Shown here one piece after another: positions 31,993-41,834 of a stretch of 47,500 nt of DNA (its first letter is position 1; every line of letters starts with the position of its first letter). Source of the stretch: Mesostigma viride (taxonomy: Eukaryota > Streptophyta > Mesostigmatophyceae > Mesostigmatales > Mesostigmataceae); assembly GCA_009746045.1 (NCBI GenBank), contig RPFO01000310.1, positions 4,243,281 through 4,290,780 of the forward strand. The letters are read 5' to 3'. Below the pieces are notes generated by a model. That model was not told the DNA's origin and made no database searches. It saw only the letters and a list, made by a program, of their open reading frames with translations. The position numbers and the translations under genes were made by a program.

Positions 31993-33969
31993 TAGCGATG
32001 GCCTCGATCGCCAGCAGCGTGACGCCACAGGCGACGATCCCCCCACCCAGCCCCAGCAGCGTCCCCTTGAGCATCTCCAGCACCGGCTTGACCTGGTATA
32101 GCCCCAACAACCGGTCCCGCGCGAGCACCTCAGGCGGCTTGACCCACGTCTGGCCATCCCACCACCCAGACTCCTCGTACTCAACGGTGGCGGAGAAGAG
32201 GCGGTTGCCCACGTAGGACCAGGAGAGGTAGGAGCGCAGCACGACCATGGCTACCGGGACCAGCGTACCGGCCATGGTGGACAGGGCAAACTGTTGGGGG
32301 AGGGGGGGGAACGTTGAGGGGAGAAGAGGGGGAGTAGGGGCAGTAGGTGGGCAAACCTGAGTGTTGCTCGAGGGGGGTGGGGGTTTTGGATTGAGTCTCT
32401 AGCCAGGGGAGAATGGGGAGTGAGGGGCACGAAGTCAATTGAACTTTGCTCAGGTCAGCCTGTTCATCTGTTCTGACGTCCATATAAAATTTCGCCACAA
32501 GACACGACTTGCGTGCATGTGGGCGGGCACGCGGTGCAATGGCAGGCACAACCAAACCCAGGCCGAGGAGAGGGCTAGCAGACACTTGGTGGGCGCAAGG
32601 CAAAGCGGGGTGGGAAAGCAGGGTTACGTGAGCGGTGCCAACACCATGTTGGCGGCGTGGGCATGGCACGCAGTAGTCGTATGCCATGCAGCCAACAACG
32701 CACATTCCCACACGTTGATTGATGCATATGATTTTATACTGGCATATAGATGGACACACCCGCATTCTAGCACACAATCCCATGCCTGCACGCACCCGCA
32801 TGCTTCTATGCAGGCAGGCACCGACGCACATAAAACAAACACCAAGGACATGAGAGCAGCGTTCCAAGCCGTGCACGGCCGTGTCTACCGTCCGACTATG
32901 CATGACCATGTCCACCCTTCTGAGAAAGCCTAATAACCTTCTTGTTCCAAGCTTGAAGACATAAGAGACAGGCTCCATGTCAAGGAGACAGGCTCCATGT
33001 ATCCACAACCTACACCTAAACACGAGAAAACGTCAGCGGGGCCCCAGGGCGCAAAAGGACATGGTGGGAGCAGGGCAGGCCAAAGGGTGACACATTCACA
33101 GGGTAGTGCAAAGTGACCCCCCCCGTAGTTCATAGTTACCACAGGGGTATAGAAAGGCATGAGGCGTCTGCTGTGGGGAATTTTCTACTGACGATCACTA
33201 AACATAGCTCGGTACATGCCTAGACAACCAACGACTCAGCCCTATGCTTCACGAGGGCGACCCCCCAAGTCTAAAAGGGCATTGAAGGGTCGGTTTGCCA
33301 GGATCTAGCCGGGCAAGCGGCCACGCGTCAAGAAGAGGGCCCAAGGATCCCATGATTGGGCGCCCCAAAGGCCACTAGTTCTGTCAAAGAGAGCAGCAAC
33401 CAACGATTTCGGAACGCCACGCGAGGCGTTTAAAAAGCCTTGACATTGAGCGTAGAGCTCACCTCTGCTGGGTGCTTATCCACCGGGAAGGTGTAGCCAG
33501 CAACCGGGCCAGCGACCAGGAGGCCTGCCACCGCGGGAATTACCAGCTGCGTCGCAAACACAGGCAGCTCCCGAGGCACCTTTAGACTGAAATCTGACTT
33601 TAGGGCCCGGTATTCGAATATAGGGCGCTGGTCCGGCGGAACTGGACATTCTACCGTTTCGTATTTGGAGATGTCCAAACCAAAGCCCATGCCCCCTGTC
33701 AAAATGTCATCTTCGTCCTCGGAGCCGGCACCGCCGCTGGCCGCCATCGCCTTGGTAACATAACCCCCGGATTTTTTTCTACCTCGTCTTTCATGACCAG
33801 AAAACCCACTTGAAATCTTTGGCCTGATCGGTAGGAATCGGATTGAGGCACGCCTGAATGGTTCGTTTTGATGGCTACGACTTCGTGACAAATAGGCTCT
33901 TGGCGAGACACTTTGCCCTTGCAGGAGGCAGGGAGAACCACTGAAGCAAGCCCTCGCGTTCAAGTTCAT
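31973..33969 (-). CDS. CGLD27: CGLD27/Ycf36 (DUF1230) family plastid protein, 2 exons
   Basis: Exon 1 is 33463-33969 (169 codons) and exon 2 is 31973-32290 (106 codons with stop). The intron 32291-33462 is GT-AG in phase 0, giving 274 residues. Residues 1 to about 75 are rich in Ser/Arg and look like a plastid transit peptide. Family signatures are CPVPPDQRPIFEY (108-120), YVGNRLFSATVEYEESGWWD (195-214) and a KPPEVLARDRLLGLYQVKPV stretch. Hydrophobic segments at about 139-160, 176-193 and near the C-terminus suggest a membrane protein. The family is encoded in some algal plastids as ycf36 and in the nucleus of green plants; its biochemical role is not settled. The gene is divergent from the YebC/TACO1 gene, 754 bp apart. 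Its last six codons and stop fall in the edge of a minisatellite. Confidence 0.93.
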
Positions 33970-34723
33970 GTCAACGGAGCCAAATTAATTAAGGTACCTG
34001 GGTGCACGGGGAGCCGAAGTTCGTGCCTACATACTCATATTGGGACTGAGGTCCATCGCTATGGCTTCGTAATGGGTGCGTGGAGTCGCGATGCCGACAC
34101 GTGTGCCTGCGCCTCGGCAACTGAATCTCTGGTTCACCAATTTCAGAAGAGTCATCACTCATCCGTAGGCATGGTCGCATCTCCGTAACCCTGAACCCGC
34201 GGAAACAATTATACCTAATGCTACCGGTCGGAAACGAGTATCGAATCTTGAATACCCTTAATGCAGTTGAGATGTGACAAGAAAGCGCTAGAGGATTTTG
34301 AATGGATAGAAACTTAAACCATATTTAATGATCTATTTATATAGAACTTTTTAAGCGACGGCAGGTACGAAAACCTGCTTGTGCCGTCGCTTCGCTTAAT
34401 GTAGACGCTAGCATAAAGTAGGCTTACGGTGACTAAAAAGTTGATGGATGATGAATTGATGACTGACCGACGCGACCGTGGCCGCAGGCCGCGTGGCCTG
34501 GATGGACGGCAAAGTTCGTGCCTTCTTACCTTTTCCCGTTCCAGCGGCGACTTGACGGAGTTTATGCCGAACGAACCCCAATTGCCGGTCCGTTTGCAAT
34601 AATTCAGCCCAAACGCGTGCTTTCTAGTTAAGCTGTATGATTCTGTAGTCACCAGAACAGCAGATACAAAGCAATTCTGGTTCTCAACCGGTCGGGAAGC
34701 TGCAGAACATTAGTCGAGCTAGA
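33970..34723. promoter_or_regulatory. Shared intergenic region of two divergent genes
   Basis: 754 bp between the start codons of the CGLD27-like (minus) and YebC/TACO1 (plus) genes, so it must hold both promoters and 5' UTRs. No clear TATA box is called. A strong inverted repeat lies at 34353-34392: AAGCGACGGCA and its exact complement TGCCGTCGCTT, with an inner GGT/ACC pair. Confidence 0.6.
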
Positions 34724-37700
34724 ATGGCGACGGCTTTGATAAGGGCAAGCCCCCCATGTTTCCTCTCACGGTACTTCTCTCCGTCTCCTCGGGGCGAGCT
34801 TACCAAAGCTGGCACAGTCGGGCTTGAGAGGTTGTCTGGAAAGGGCAGCCAGGGGACCTTAGCTGCACTTTGCTCACCGAGCAGGTGCATCCTGACCGGC
34901 GCACGGTCCAGCAGCTTTGCAGGCGAAGCGTTCCAATTGCCGGAAGCCGCCGCGGCTGTGGCTGACTCTAGATTCCTTTGCAGGAAACCATGGACCGATG
35001 GGGAGCGCCAATTTTGGTGCACCCCTGTTCGAATGGGCCGGCGGGCCGCCAAGATCGCAACGCGCAAGGTACCTTGCATAGCATGCTGATAGCTGGATGA
35101 TTTATAAGGATTGGTGTGCTGGTAATATGCGATATAAATGCATGCTGAACCAGTTTCTACATATGCTAATAATCTTCGCATGGAATGCTGGCTGCCAAAG
35201 ACATGCCTTACGTCATCCATTTGCATCCCGCTCAATTTGTGCCGTTAGCGGCTCGATGTTTCGCACGCGTGCAGAATGCGGCGGATGCCAAGCGAGCGAA
35301 GGTGCTTGGCAGATTCGGGAAGCTCATCATTGCCGCGTGAGTGCCCGTATGAATCTCTGGCTAGAGTCTGTGTTGCTCCAATCTCAACACACTCATTGGC
35401 CTGGATGCATGGCCCCGTCTCTCCTTGTTGAACCCTACCCCCCTGGGATACCCTCCTAGTCGTTGAAGACGGCAGCAGTTTGAAGATTCAGAATGTCAGT
35501 TTTTCAAAGCAGAAGTAAAAGATTCAATTCAAAAAGGTTCCTGCAATGTGTTAGCCCTAGATGCCATGGTGTATACCAATGATATGCATTATGGGACTGA
35601 TACATTAGCCATTCACACACATTGATTGGCCGCTGGATGGGCTAAGGCGGGATAGAACATATACTGCATTGACCCCATGGCCTCGGTATGCTTGAAGTCT
35701 TTGAAACCAGGTTACTTGCCCGCCGTTTGCATGGTATGCTGGAGTACAGCGCATTGCACCCAAGTGACAAAGAGCGCACGTTATGTGTGTGGCCAAGAGC
35801 GCAATTCATCTGTTTATGTGCCCGTGCCCACGTGTCTGTGGTCCTTGTGACGAAAGCTGCACGCCCCATGTGTGCACTGCAGCTTTGTCCTTGCTGTCCC
35901 CGCCCTTTCTATCCTCCACTGACAGCAAACATCCCCGCCCCCCCCCCCCCCCACTTCCCTTTCCGATATATTCCCCATCATCCCCTCCTCCCTTTCCCCC
36001 CTTCCTCCGCCCCCTGTGCATATCTTCTCCTTTGGAATGCTTCTCCCCCTCCTCTGTGTCGTCCTTGTTGTCGTCGTTGCCCCCAGCGTCAAGCGTGGCG
36101 GCCCAAGCGGCAACCCGGAGCTGGACCAGCTGCTGCGGCAGGCCAAGCTGGCGGCCGTGCCCAAGGACCTCATCGAGCGCAACATCAAGAAGGCTGCCGA
36201 CAAGTCGCAGGCAGACTTCGTGGATGTGACCTACGAGGTGGGCACACACTTGGCTGTCGATACGCCCTGGATAGCGGGGGGGGGTGGGGGGGCGGCCAAG
36301 CGCGGCTCTACCTTCGTGGCATGGAGCTAGTCTGGTGTGGGAGTGCGGGGTGTGTTTTGAGCATTCGCTCTCCCTGGCTGCAGTTTGTTCATCCGGTTGT
36401 TCCTCCAAGAGTGGATGTCAGAGTTGATGGGCATCTCATGCTAGATTGCACCCATCCCTCTCTCCCGATGCTTGCTCTGCATAGACTTGTTGGGGAAAAT
36501 GCATGGCTTGCTTGTTGGCGCCACCCAACCACCCCATCACCTCATCACTGCCTCACCCCACCACCCCACCACCCCACCACCCCATCACCCCACCACCTCA
36601 TCACCCCCACATCCCCGCCCTAAACAGGCATATGGCCTGGGCGGCGTGGGCATCGTGTGCGAGGTCTTGACGGACAACATCAACCGCAGCGCGACCGAGG
36701 TGCGCACGATCATCACCAAGGCAGGTGCCAAGATGGCCGACCCCGGCAGCGTCATGTTCAACTTTGAGCGGCGTGGGCTGGTGGTGGTGCCCGCGGCGCG
36801 CGTGGACGAGGACCAGCTGCTGGAGGTGGCCATGGAGGCGGGCGCGATCGACATTGTGGCGGAGACCATCGTGCTGGACGAGGCGCTGAAGAAGGAGATG
36901 AAGTGGGTGCTCGGGTTTCGGGGCTAGTGAGAGAAAGTGGGAGGGGGGCGATGTGGTTTAGAAAGGAGATGAAGTGGGCGGTGGAGGAGGGCTGGGAAGG
37001 AGAGGAAGTTGGTCGGGTGGAAGGAGAACAGTATGGAAGGAGCGGAAGTGGGTCGTGGGGGAATTGGATGAGCTAGAAAGGAGAAGAAGGGGGTCGGGGG
37101 GAAGGAGAACAGTATGGAAGGAGCGGAAGTGGGGCGTGGGGGCATTGGATGAGCTAGAAAGGAGAAGAAGGGGGTCGGGGGGAAGGGGGTGAGGGGTTTG
37201 ATGGATGGAAGGAGGGGGATTAGGAAGGAGAGGTGGGGTTGGGGGCAGGTGGGGGCTACGAAGGAGAGTAAATGGGTAGGAAGCAAGGAGGACATGTGGG
37301 TGGGGACGGAGGGTGGGGTGGAGCCAAACTGAGCAGAATACCGGCAGGGCATGCAGTGGTGGCAGTACTGGCAGTGCATGTCGTGTGGGATGCCAGGTTT
37401 ATTGTGACGGGCTGCTGATCAAGTGCAGTGTCGGCGGATCAGTCTCTCGCAGGACCCTGCCCGAAGTGGTCAAATACGGCTAGTGCTTAACTATTGGCGA
37501 ACTGCCTGCACCCTGGTTTCGTCATCGCAGGGTGTGGAACGTGTGGGCCCCCGTCGCGGAGTATGGCCACGTCAAGAGTGCGGTCGAGGCCGCCGGCATG
37601 ACGGTGGACGCGGACCTGTCGGGCCTGCAGCTGGTGCCCCTGGTCCAGGTGGACGTGAGTGACCCGCGGCGCTGGTGCTTGGGGCCTGTTGCGGTGCCTG

Positions 37701-38592
37701 TTGCGTGATCGATTGCGGTGCCTGTGGCGGTGCCGGTAGCTGGCACCCACGGTGATTGAATTCGTACTGCGGGTTGGTCAAATGGTGTAGTTCATGGCAT
37801 GTGGAAAGTGCGGAGTCCTGTGGAATCCTTCCGGGACTAGACTGCAGCATGGGCAGGTAGGCCGTCAGTCAGGCCGGCAAGCAGGCCTGCCGGCAGGACG
37901 GCAGGCAGGACGGCAGGCAGGACGGCAGGCAGGACAGGAGGCAGGACGGCTGGGTGGGCGGGCGGGCGGGCCAGCAGGCAATGAGGGCGGGCGGGCCGGC
38001 AGGCAGGGCGGGCGGGCAGGCAGGCAAGCAGGGCGGGCGGCGGGCGGGCCGGCAGGCAGGGCGGGCGGGCGGGCCGGCAGGCAGGCCGGCTGGGCGGGCG
38101 GGCGGGCGGTCGAGCCGGCCGGCAGGGCGGGTGGGTGCGGTCCTCAGCAGTATTTTACCTGCAGTGATGGCCACCGGCCACAGTGGTGGTCGACTTGCCT
38201 GGTTTCTCTCTATGTACCCCGTGATGTGAGGATGTGTCTGCATTTGCTGGTGGTGTGGTAGTTTGTTAGTGGTGTGATATGACTAGTATTGGCTCCCCAC
38301 ATACCCACGCCACGTGCCCGCTCTGTTTATATTCCTGTTTGGTAGGGACCTGTCCTGTTTAGAACATTTCAATGCTACTGGCCACGGGTTCTTCTGCTCA
38401 TGAGACTGGGAACCCATATTTCAATGGGCACCCCATGTTGGCAACATGGCAAATGTGCACGTTTTTAATGGGTGGGTTTGTTCCGGCTGCCCGCAGGTGG
38501 ATGACGACACTCACGAGATGAACCAGGCCATCATTGACAAGCTGAACGACCTGGATGATGTTGATGCAGTGTACTGCAACCAAAAGGACTAG
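34724..38592 (+). CDS. YebC/TACO1 family protein, organelle-targeted, 6 exons
   Basis: Exons: 34724-35068, 35275-35336, 36087-36237, 36628-36914, 37531-37654, 38497-38592. All introns are GT-AG with matching phases, giving 1065 nt and 354 residues. Residues 1 to about 100 form a transit-peptide-like leader. The YebC core starts at MGRRAAKIATRK (104-115), continues NAADAKRAKVLGRFGKLIIA, has VPKDLIERNIKKA (160-172), then AYGLGGVGIVCEVLTDNINR (from 187), and ends DLDDVDAVYCN. Bacterial YebC proteins and mitochondrial TACO1 act on translation (TACO1 activates COX1 translation; YebC relieves ribosome stalling at proline runs), and older annotation calls them transcriptional regulators. The location (plastid or mitochondrion) is not resolved. 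The exon 4 donor (GG|GTTTCG) is weak but is the only site that restores the correct phase. Confidence 0.92.
36515..36618 (+). repeat. CCACCCCATCACC-type repeat in YebC intron 3
   Basis: Imperfect tandem CCACCCCATCACC/CCACCCCACCACC units near the 3' end of the intron, giving a pyrimidine-biased stretch just before the acceptor at 36627. Confidence 0.8.
37021..37182 (+). repeat. Two tandem 81-bp units in YebC intron 4
   Basis: AAGGAGAACAGTATGGAAGG starts at 37021 and again at 37102. The two units differ at a few positions. They lie in a G-rich intron (36915-37530) with further related GGAAGGAG motifs. Confidence 0.85.
37866..38130 (+). repeat. GGCAGGC/GGCGGGC-type G-rich repeat in YebC intron 5
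   Basis: About 265 bp of interspersed GGCAGGCAGGAC, GGCGGGC and GGCCGGCA units. It is strongly GC-rich and lies inside the last intron. Open glycine/arginine/alanine frames across it are artefacts. Confidence 0.9.
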
Positions 38593-39136
38593 AGGGCATG
38601 GCCTGCTTGTGCACCCTGTAGTGGACACGGGTGTGAGAACTTCCGGGGTACCTTTTTGGCCTCCGAGGTTGAAAGAATCTATGCGTACAGACATGTGCTC
38701 CCCGTAGGCTGTATCAATGACACAACAGCTGATCTATTCTACTTTGTGGTCACATTTCTGAAAATTTGGCTAAGCTCCTAGTGCATAATATTATTTGCTT
38801 ATCTCTCAGTCCCTTCTTCGTTAGATCGATAGACTACATTAGATGCCTGCACGAACTGGGATGGTACAAAGCACAATATCCTTTGAAATGGAGTTGTCAT
38901 AAGGATCTTCTTAAACTTACGTGAACTATCACACAAATTCAAAATGTTTGTGGATCTAATAGCTTTGAAGCATCCCATGTATGCGTGCGTAAGTGCTAGG
39001 TCCGCATCGCTCTTCAGTTAGGAGGTCAGGAATAAGGATCTGCCGTGCATTGTGTCAACGCTGGTGCGCCTGTGTCAGTGTCGCATTGCTAAGGGCAGAC
39101 TGCGCTGCTGTTACTGCGCTTACCGGCTGGTAATTT
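38593..39136. other. 3' flank of the YebC/TACO1 gene
   Basis: Holds the 3' UTR of the upstream gene and A+T-richer unique DNA. No gene or repeat is recognised. Confidence 0.4.
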
Positions 39137-39416
39137 TCTGATCAGACACTCCGCAAAGGTGAAAACCTTTGCGTTCAGTGCCAGGCCGCGGAAAACGCGG
39201 AAAACGCGATCTGCAAATGAATCCGACCGGAATCGAACTGGGGACCTCTCGCACCAATTTTGCTGACTATAGGACGGACGTCTCCGGTTACCATGGCATC
39301 GCCAACTTACACCTACAGTCATCCGCAAAAGTTCTCCTGTCCGGGGAGTGATGCAAGCCTTTCGGATTTGGTACTAGATAAATCACTCGAGATCTGTGTG
39401 TAGGAGTACTACACAC
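39137..39416 (-). mobile_element. R4 tRNA-like SINE, copy 1 (280 bp)
   Basis: The exact-length reverse complement of copy 2 at 39660-39939. Read on the minus strand it has a tRNA-like centre (about 39221-39295) with a B-box-like AGTTCGATTCC and GGTGCGAGAGGTCCCC. It then has a GC-rich region (GCGTTTTCCGCGTTTTCCGC), a hairpin CGCAAAGGTTTTCACCTTTGCG, and a 3' end GTGTCTGATCAGA. The T-arm and acceptor pairing are degenerate, so it is not a functional tRNA. Confidence 0.75.
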
Positions 39417-39536
39417 GTGTCTGCACGCGAGACTTGTTCAGTCTCGCACCGTGAGACGGGCTGAACACGGCTGAATCCTTCTTTTTAGTAGAAGGGGGCG
39501 TAGCCGGTACTATCGAAATCAGCCAAGCGTATATTC

Positions 39537-39617
39537 TGATCAGACACTCCGCAAAGGTGAAAACCTTTGCGTTCAGTGCCAGGCCGCGGAAAACGCGGAA
39601 AACGCGATCTGCAAATG
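39537..39617 (-). mobile_element. R4 SINE fragment (3' end only)
   Basis: Carries only the last ~80 bases of R4 (TCTGATCAGACACTCCGC through GATCTGCAAATGA on the plus strand). It is therefore 5'-truncated in the R4 sense direction. Confidence 0.75.
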
Positions 39618-39633
39618 ACCGTAATTACCGTAT

Positions 39634-39647
39634 CAATTAGGAGACAA
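39634..39647 (-). mobile_element. 14-bp R1-like micro-insertion
   Basis: CAATTAGGAGACAA between two CCGTAT copies (39628-39633, 39648-39653). On the minus strand it reads TTGTCTCCTAATTG, an R1 3'-end variant. The short duplication makes this the weakest of the five R1 insertions. Confidence 0.5.
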
Positions 39648-39659
39648 CCGTATGCACAC

Positions 39660-39939
39660 GTGTGTAGTACTCCTACACACAGATCTCGAGTGATTTATCT
39701 AGTACCAAATCCGAAAGGCTTGCATCACTCCCCGGACAGGAGAACTTTTGCGGATGACTGTAGGTGTAAGTTGGCGATGCCATGGTAACCGGAGACGTCC
39801 GTCCTATAGTCAGCAAAATTGGTGCGAGAGGTCCCCAGTTCGATTCCGGTCGGATTCATTTGCAGATCGCGTTTTCCGCGTTTTCCGCGGCCTGGCACTG
39901 AACGCAAAGGTTTTCACCTTTGCGGAGTGTCTGATCAGA
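39660..39939 (+). mobile_element. R4 tRNA-like SINE, copy 2, with 10-bp target duplication
   Basis: 280 bp flanked by GTATGCACAC (39650-39659 and 39940-39949). It is in the sense direction on the plus strand: starts GTGTGTAGTACTCC, has a tRNA-like centre, ends CTGATCAGA. With copy 1 it forms a large inverted repeat with a ~240-bp spacer. Confidence 0.85.
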
Positions 39940-40514
39940 GTATGCACACAATGTCTTCTAGTGACCGTAGCTAGTGCACCGGTGCATGTTGTGCATAATG
40001 CTAGGGGATTTTTTGTTGTTAGTTGTGTCACATAGGCCACGCGCGAGCCACGAGGTAGCCATGGCTGACGGCGGAGCTCATAATTCACTTTCATGTTTGG
40101 GCACCAAATTCGGCCGTGAATATCATGTGCAGTCGCTTCGTCGACACACACGTCACTGATATAATTTTCCGAAGCTATCACGCAATATATGGCGAGCAAA
40201 CGCTCCTCCGCGCAATGCAGCCTGGCGGCTGCGCTCAGCCCTGAAAATACGTCTGCAGCAAGTCGCCCTCCGGCCCAGAAGGCAGCGGTGCCACTAGCTA
40301 GCCAAGTAGCCATAGTACAAGCTCTACAAACAGGTCGTGGACCGGCTGGATCGCATAGTATCTCCGCACATCTGAACCCTGTGATGCCAGATCTCCTTTG
40401 CGGCCGTTCCGAGCTTGGCACTAGCTGGATTCGTTGTCCACATCGTCGCGTCGCTGCAGCAACACGATGTTTTCTGGCATCCGCGGGCTTTTGGTTCCCG
40501 CCGCACATTTGAAA

Positions 40515-40933
40515 GTGCTGTCCTCCGGCTTTTTGCCTTTGCACCGTGTGCAGTTCTTGGACGTTTGGAATCATGGCATGGCTAACGTGATGACTGACTA
40601 GCTACCTTTTCAGTGGTTTTCCATTGGCGGGTATTTCCTCGTAAATGGTGGGAGAGCGATCGCAGCAATGGTGCTCACCACTAGACACTCCCGGCCAGTT
40701 AGGCTCGAAACACACGCCCTGATCAAGCATGCTGTTTCCGGCCCCACCGTCTAGGTCATCTAGCCGCTCTACACGTAAGCCAGCCATAATTTCAATGCAC
40801 AAGGATACACATTTCCATCACCATTCATCTTCATCATCCTGAACGACTCGAACACGCGGAAAAGATAACGGCAGGCTCGAGCTACCATGGTCCGGATTCT
40901 CCCGATTTCTGGCCTGCGCTGGTTGTCTCCTTG
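40515..40933 (+). mobile_element. R1 retroposon copy E3 (uninterrupted)
   Basis: About 419 bp homologous to E1 but with neither the LTR element nor the R3 insert, so it shows both empty sites. In sense direction it ends GGTTGTCTCCTTG at 40933, followed by ATAGTGGTCG. The 5' limit is set only by the end of homology to E1; the element may extend further left. Confidence 0.75.
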
Positions 40934-41009
40934 ATAGTGGTCGCCCACGCCCCCGGGCTCGCCTCGCCCGCCGCTTCGCCTGAGCCCAAGCGCTCAGTCG
41001 CAAGGGCTC

Positions 41010-41175
41010 AGTCGCAAGACGTTGCACTACCTCACCTGGACGCTGGACGACGACCTGACCCCCTCTCAGCAGCAGCAGCGACGCGACCTGTGGCCACAAC
41101 CAGCCGGAATACCTCCGCCACAAGCAGGACCCCCAGAAGCCCAAGGTGTACTGGAGCCCTGGGCGGGGACCTGAT
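41010..41175 (+). pseudogene. Decayed LINE ORF1-like domain, copy 2
   Basis: Reads LHYLTWTLDDDLTPSQQQQR and RDLWP, then shifts frame into EYLRHKQDPQKPKVYWSPG. It is the same domain as at 18965-19180 and 46480-46680. Frame shifts and a nearby stop show decay. Confidence 0.5.
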
Positions 41176-41283
41176 GATTAGTTCCACAAGATGTGGACGC
41201 CCCCTGCGGGCTAGAATTGTATAACAGCCCTAGCTTGTATCCATTGGTAGTCACTGCCGCCATGGCAGCGATGCCTAGATTAT

Positions 41284-41482
41284 TCTGATCAGACACTCCG
41301 CAAAGGTGAAAACCTTTGCGTTCAGTGCCAGGCCGCGGAAAACGCGGAAAACGCGATCTGCAAATGAATCCGACCGGAATCGAACTGGGGACCTCTCGCA
41401 CCAATTTTGCTGACTATAGGACGGACGTCTCCGGTTACCATGGCATCGCCAACTTACACCTACAGTCATCCGCAAAAGTTCT
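41284..41482 (-). mobile_element. R4 tRNA-like SINE, copy 3, 5'-truncated, with 10-bp target duplication
   Basis: 199 bp flanked by CCTAGATTAT (41274-41283 and 41483-41492). It contains the tRNA-like region and the 3' end but lacks the first ~80 bases of the full 280-bp copy, consistent with 5' truncation during retroposition. Confidence 0.85.
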
Positions 41483-41618
41483 CCTAGATTATGCTGCCTA
41501 GATTATGTTTGCCTAGCTGTGCCACCATGCCTAGTCACGTGCACCGCTAACACACAGTACACAACCAGCCATAGCCTCAGCTTAGCCCTTGTACACTGCC
41601 ATGCTACGTCCTGGCTAT

Positions 41619-41629
41619 CAAGGAGACAA
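41619..41629 (-). mobile_element. 11-bp R1 micro-insertion with 9-bp target duplication
   Basis: CAAGGAGACAA lies between CCTGGCTAT copies (41610-41618 and 41630-41638). On the minus strand the insert is TTGTCTCCTTG, exactly the R1 3' end, followed by target ATAGCCAGG. Confidence 0.65.
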
Positions 41630-41682
41630 CCTGGCTATGATCAGATTACTTGCCCACCGGCGCTACTTGTTACTGATGATAT

Positions 41683-41751
41683 CAAGCAGACAACCAGCGC
41701 ATGCAGGCCAGAAATCGGGAGAATCACTTACTAATGATACGACACTGACAC
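41683..41751 (-). mobile_element. Short R1 insertion with 13-bp target duplication
   Basis: A 69-bp insert flanked by TTACTGATGATAT (41670-41682 and 41752-41764). The part at 41683-41726 is R1 3' sequence (CAAGCAGACAACCAGCGC through CAGAAATCGGGAGAATC). The remaining ~25 bases resemble the target, as with added or template-switched sequence at a 5' junction. Confidence 0.7.
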
Positions 41752-41834
41752 TTACTGATGATATGCTCACATGGGTCTTATTGCACCCACAGCACTTGCC
41801 GGATTGTCTATCCATGGCCTGTCCGATTGCAGCT

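Noticed and set aside
31234-32216. Repeat-protein gene with 13-residue units, or a CRISPR-like array
   Set aside because: The 39-bp units are directly tandem with no unique spacers, so it is not CRISPR. Coding is unsupported because two frames are equally open and the array is the 3' flank of the CGLD27-like gene.
32181-33023. A 280-codon minus-strand ORF
   Set aside because: It lies in the CGLD27-like intron and overlaps exon 2 in the wrong frame.
35688-36623. A 311-codon plus-strand ORF over YebC introns 2-3
   Set aside because: It reads YebC exon 3 in a wrong frame and continues through pyrimidine-rich intron repeats.
39221-39295. A functional tRNA gene
   Set aside because: The B-box-like sequence is good, but T-arm and acceptor pairing are poor and the A-box to B-box spacing is short. 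It is repeated as part of the R4 SINE.
39169-39351. Repeated 60-codon ORF starting MRSVPGRGKRGKRD
   Set aside because: It is a reading of the R4 SINE antisense strand and is cut at different points in the truncated copies.
39810-40574. A 254-codon minus-strand ORF
   Set aside because: Its end lies inside an R4 SINE and its start inside the antisense of R1 copy E3. The part between has no recognised domain.
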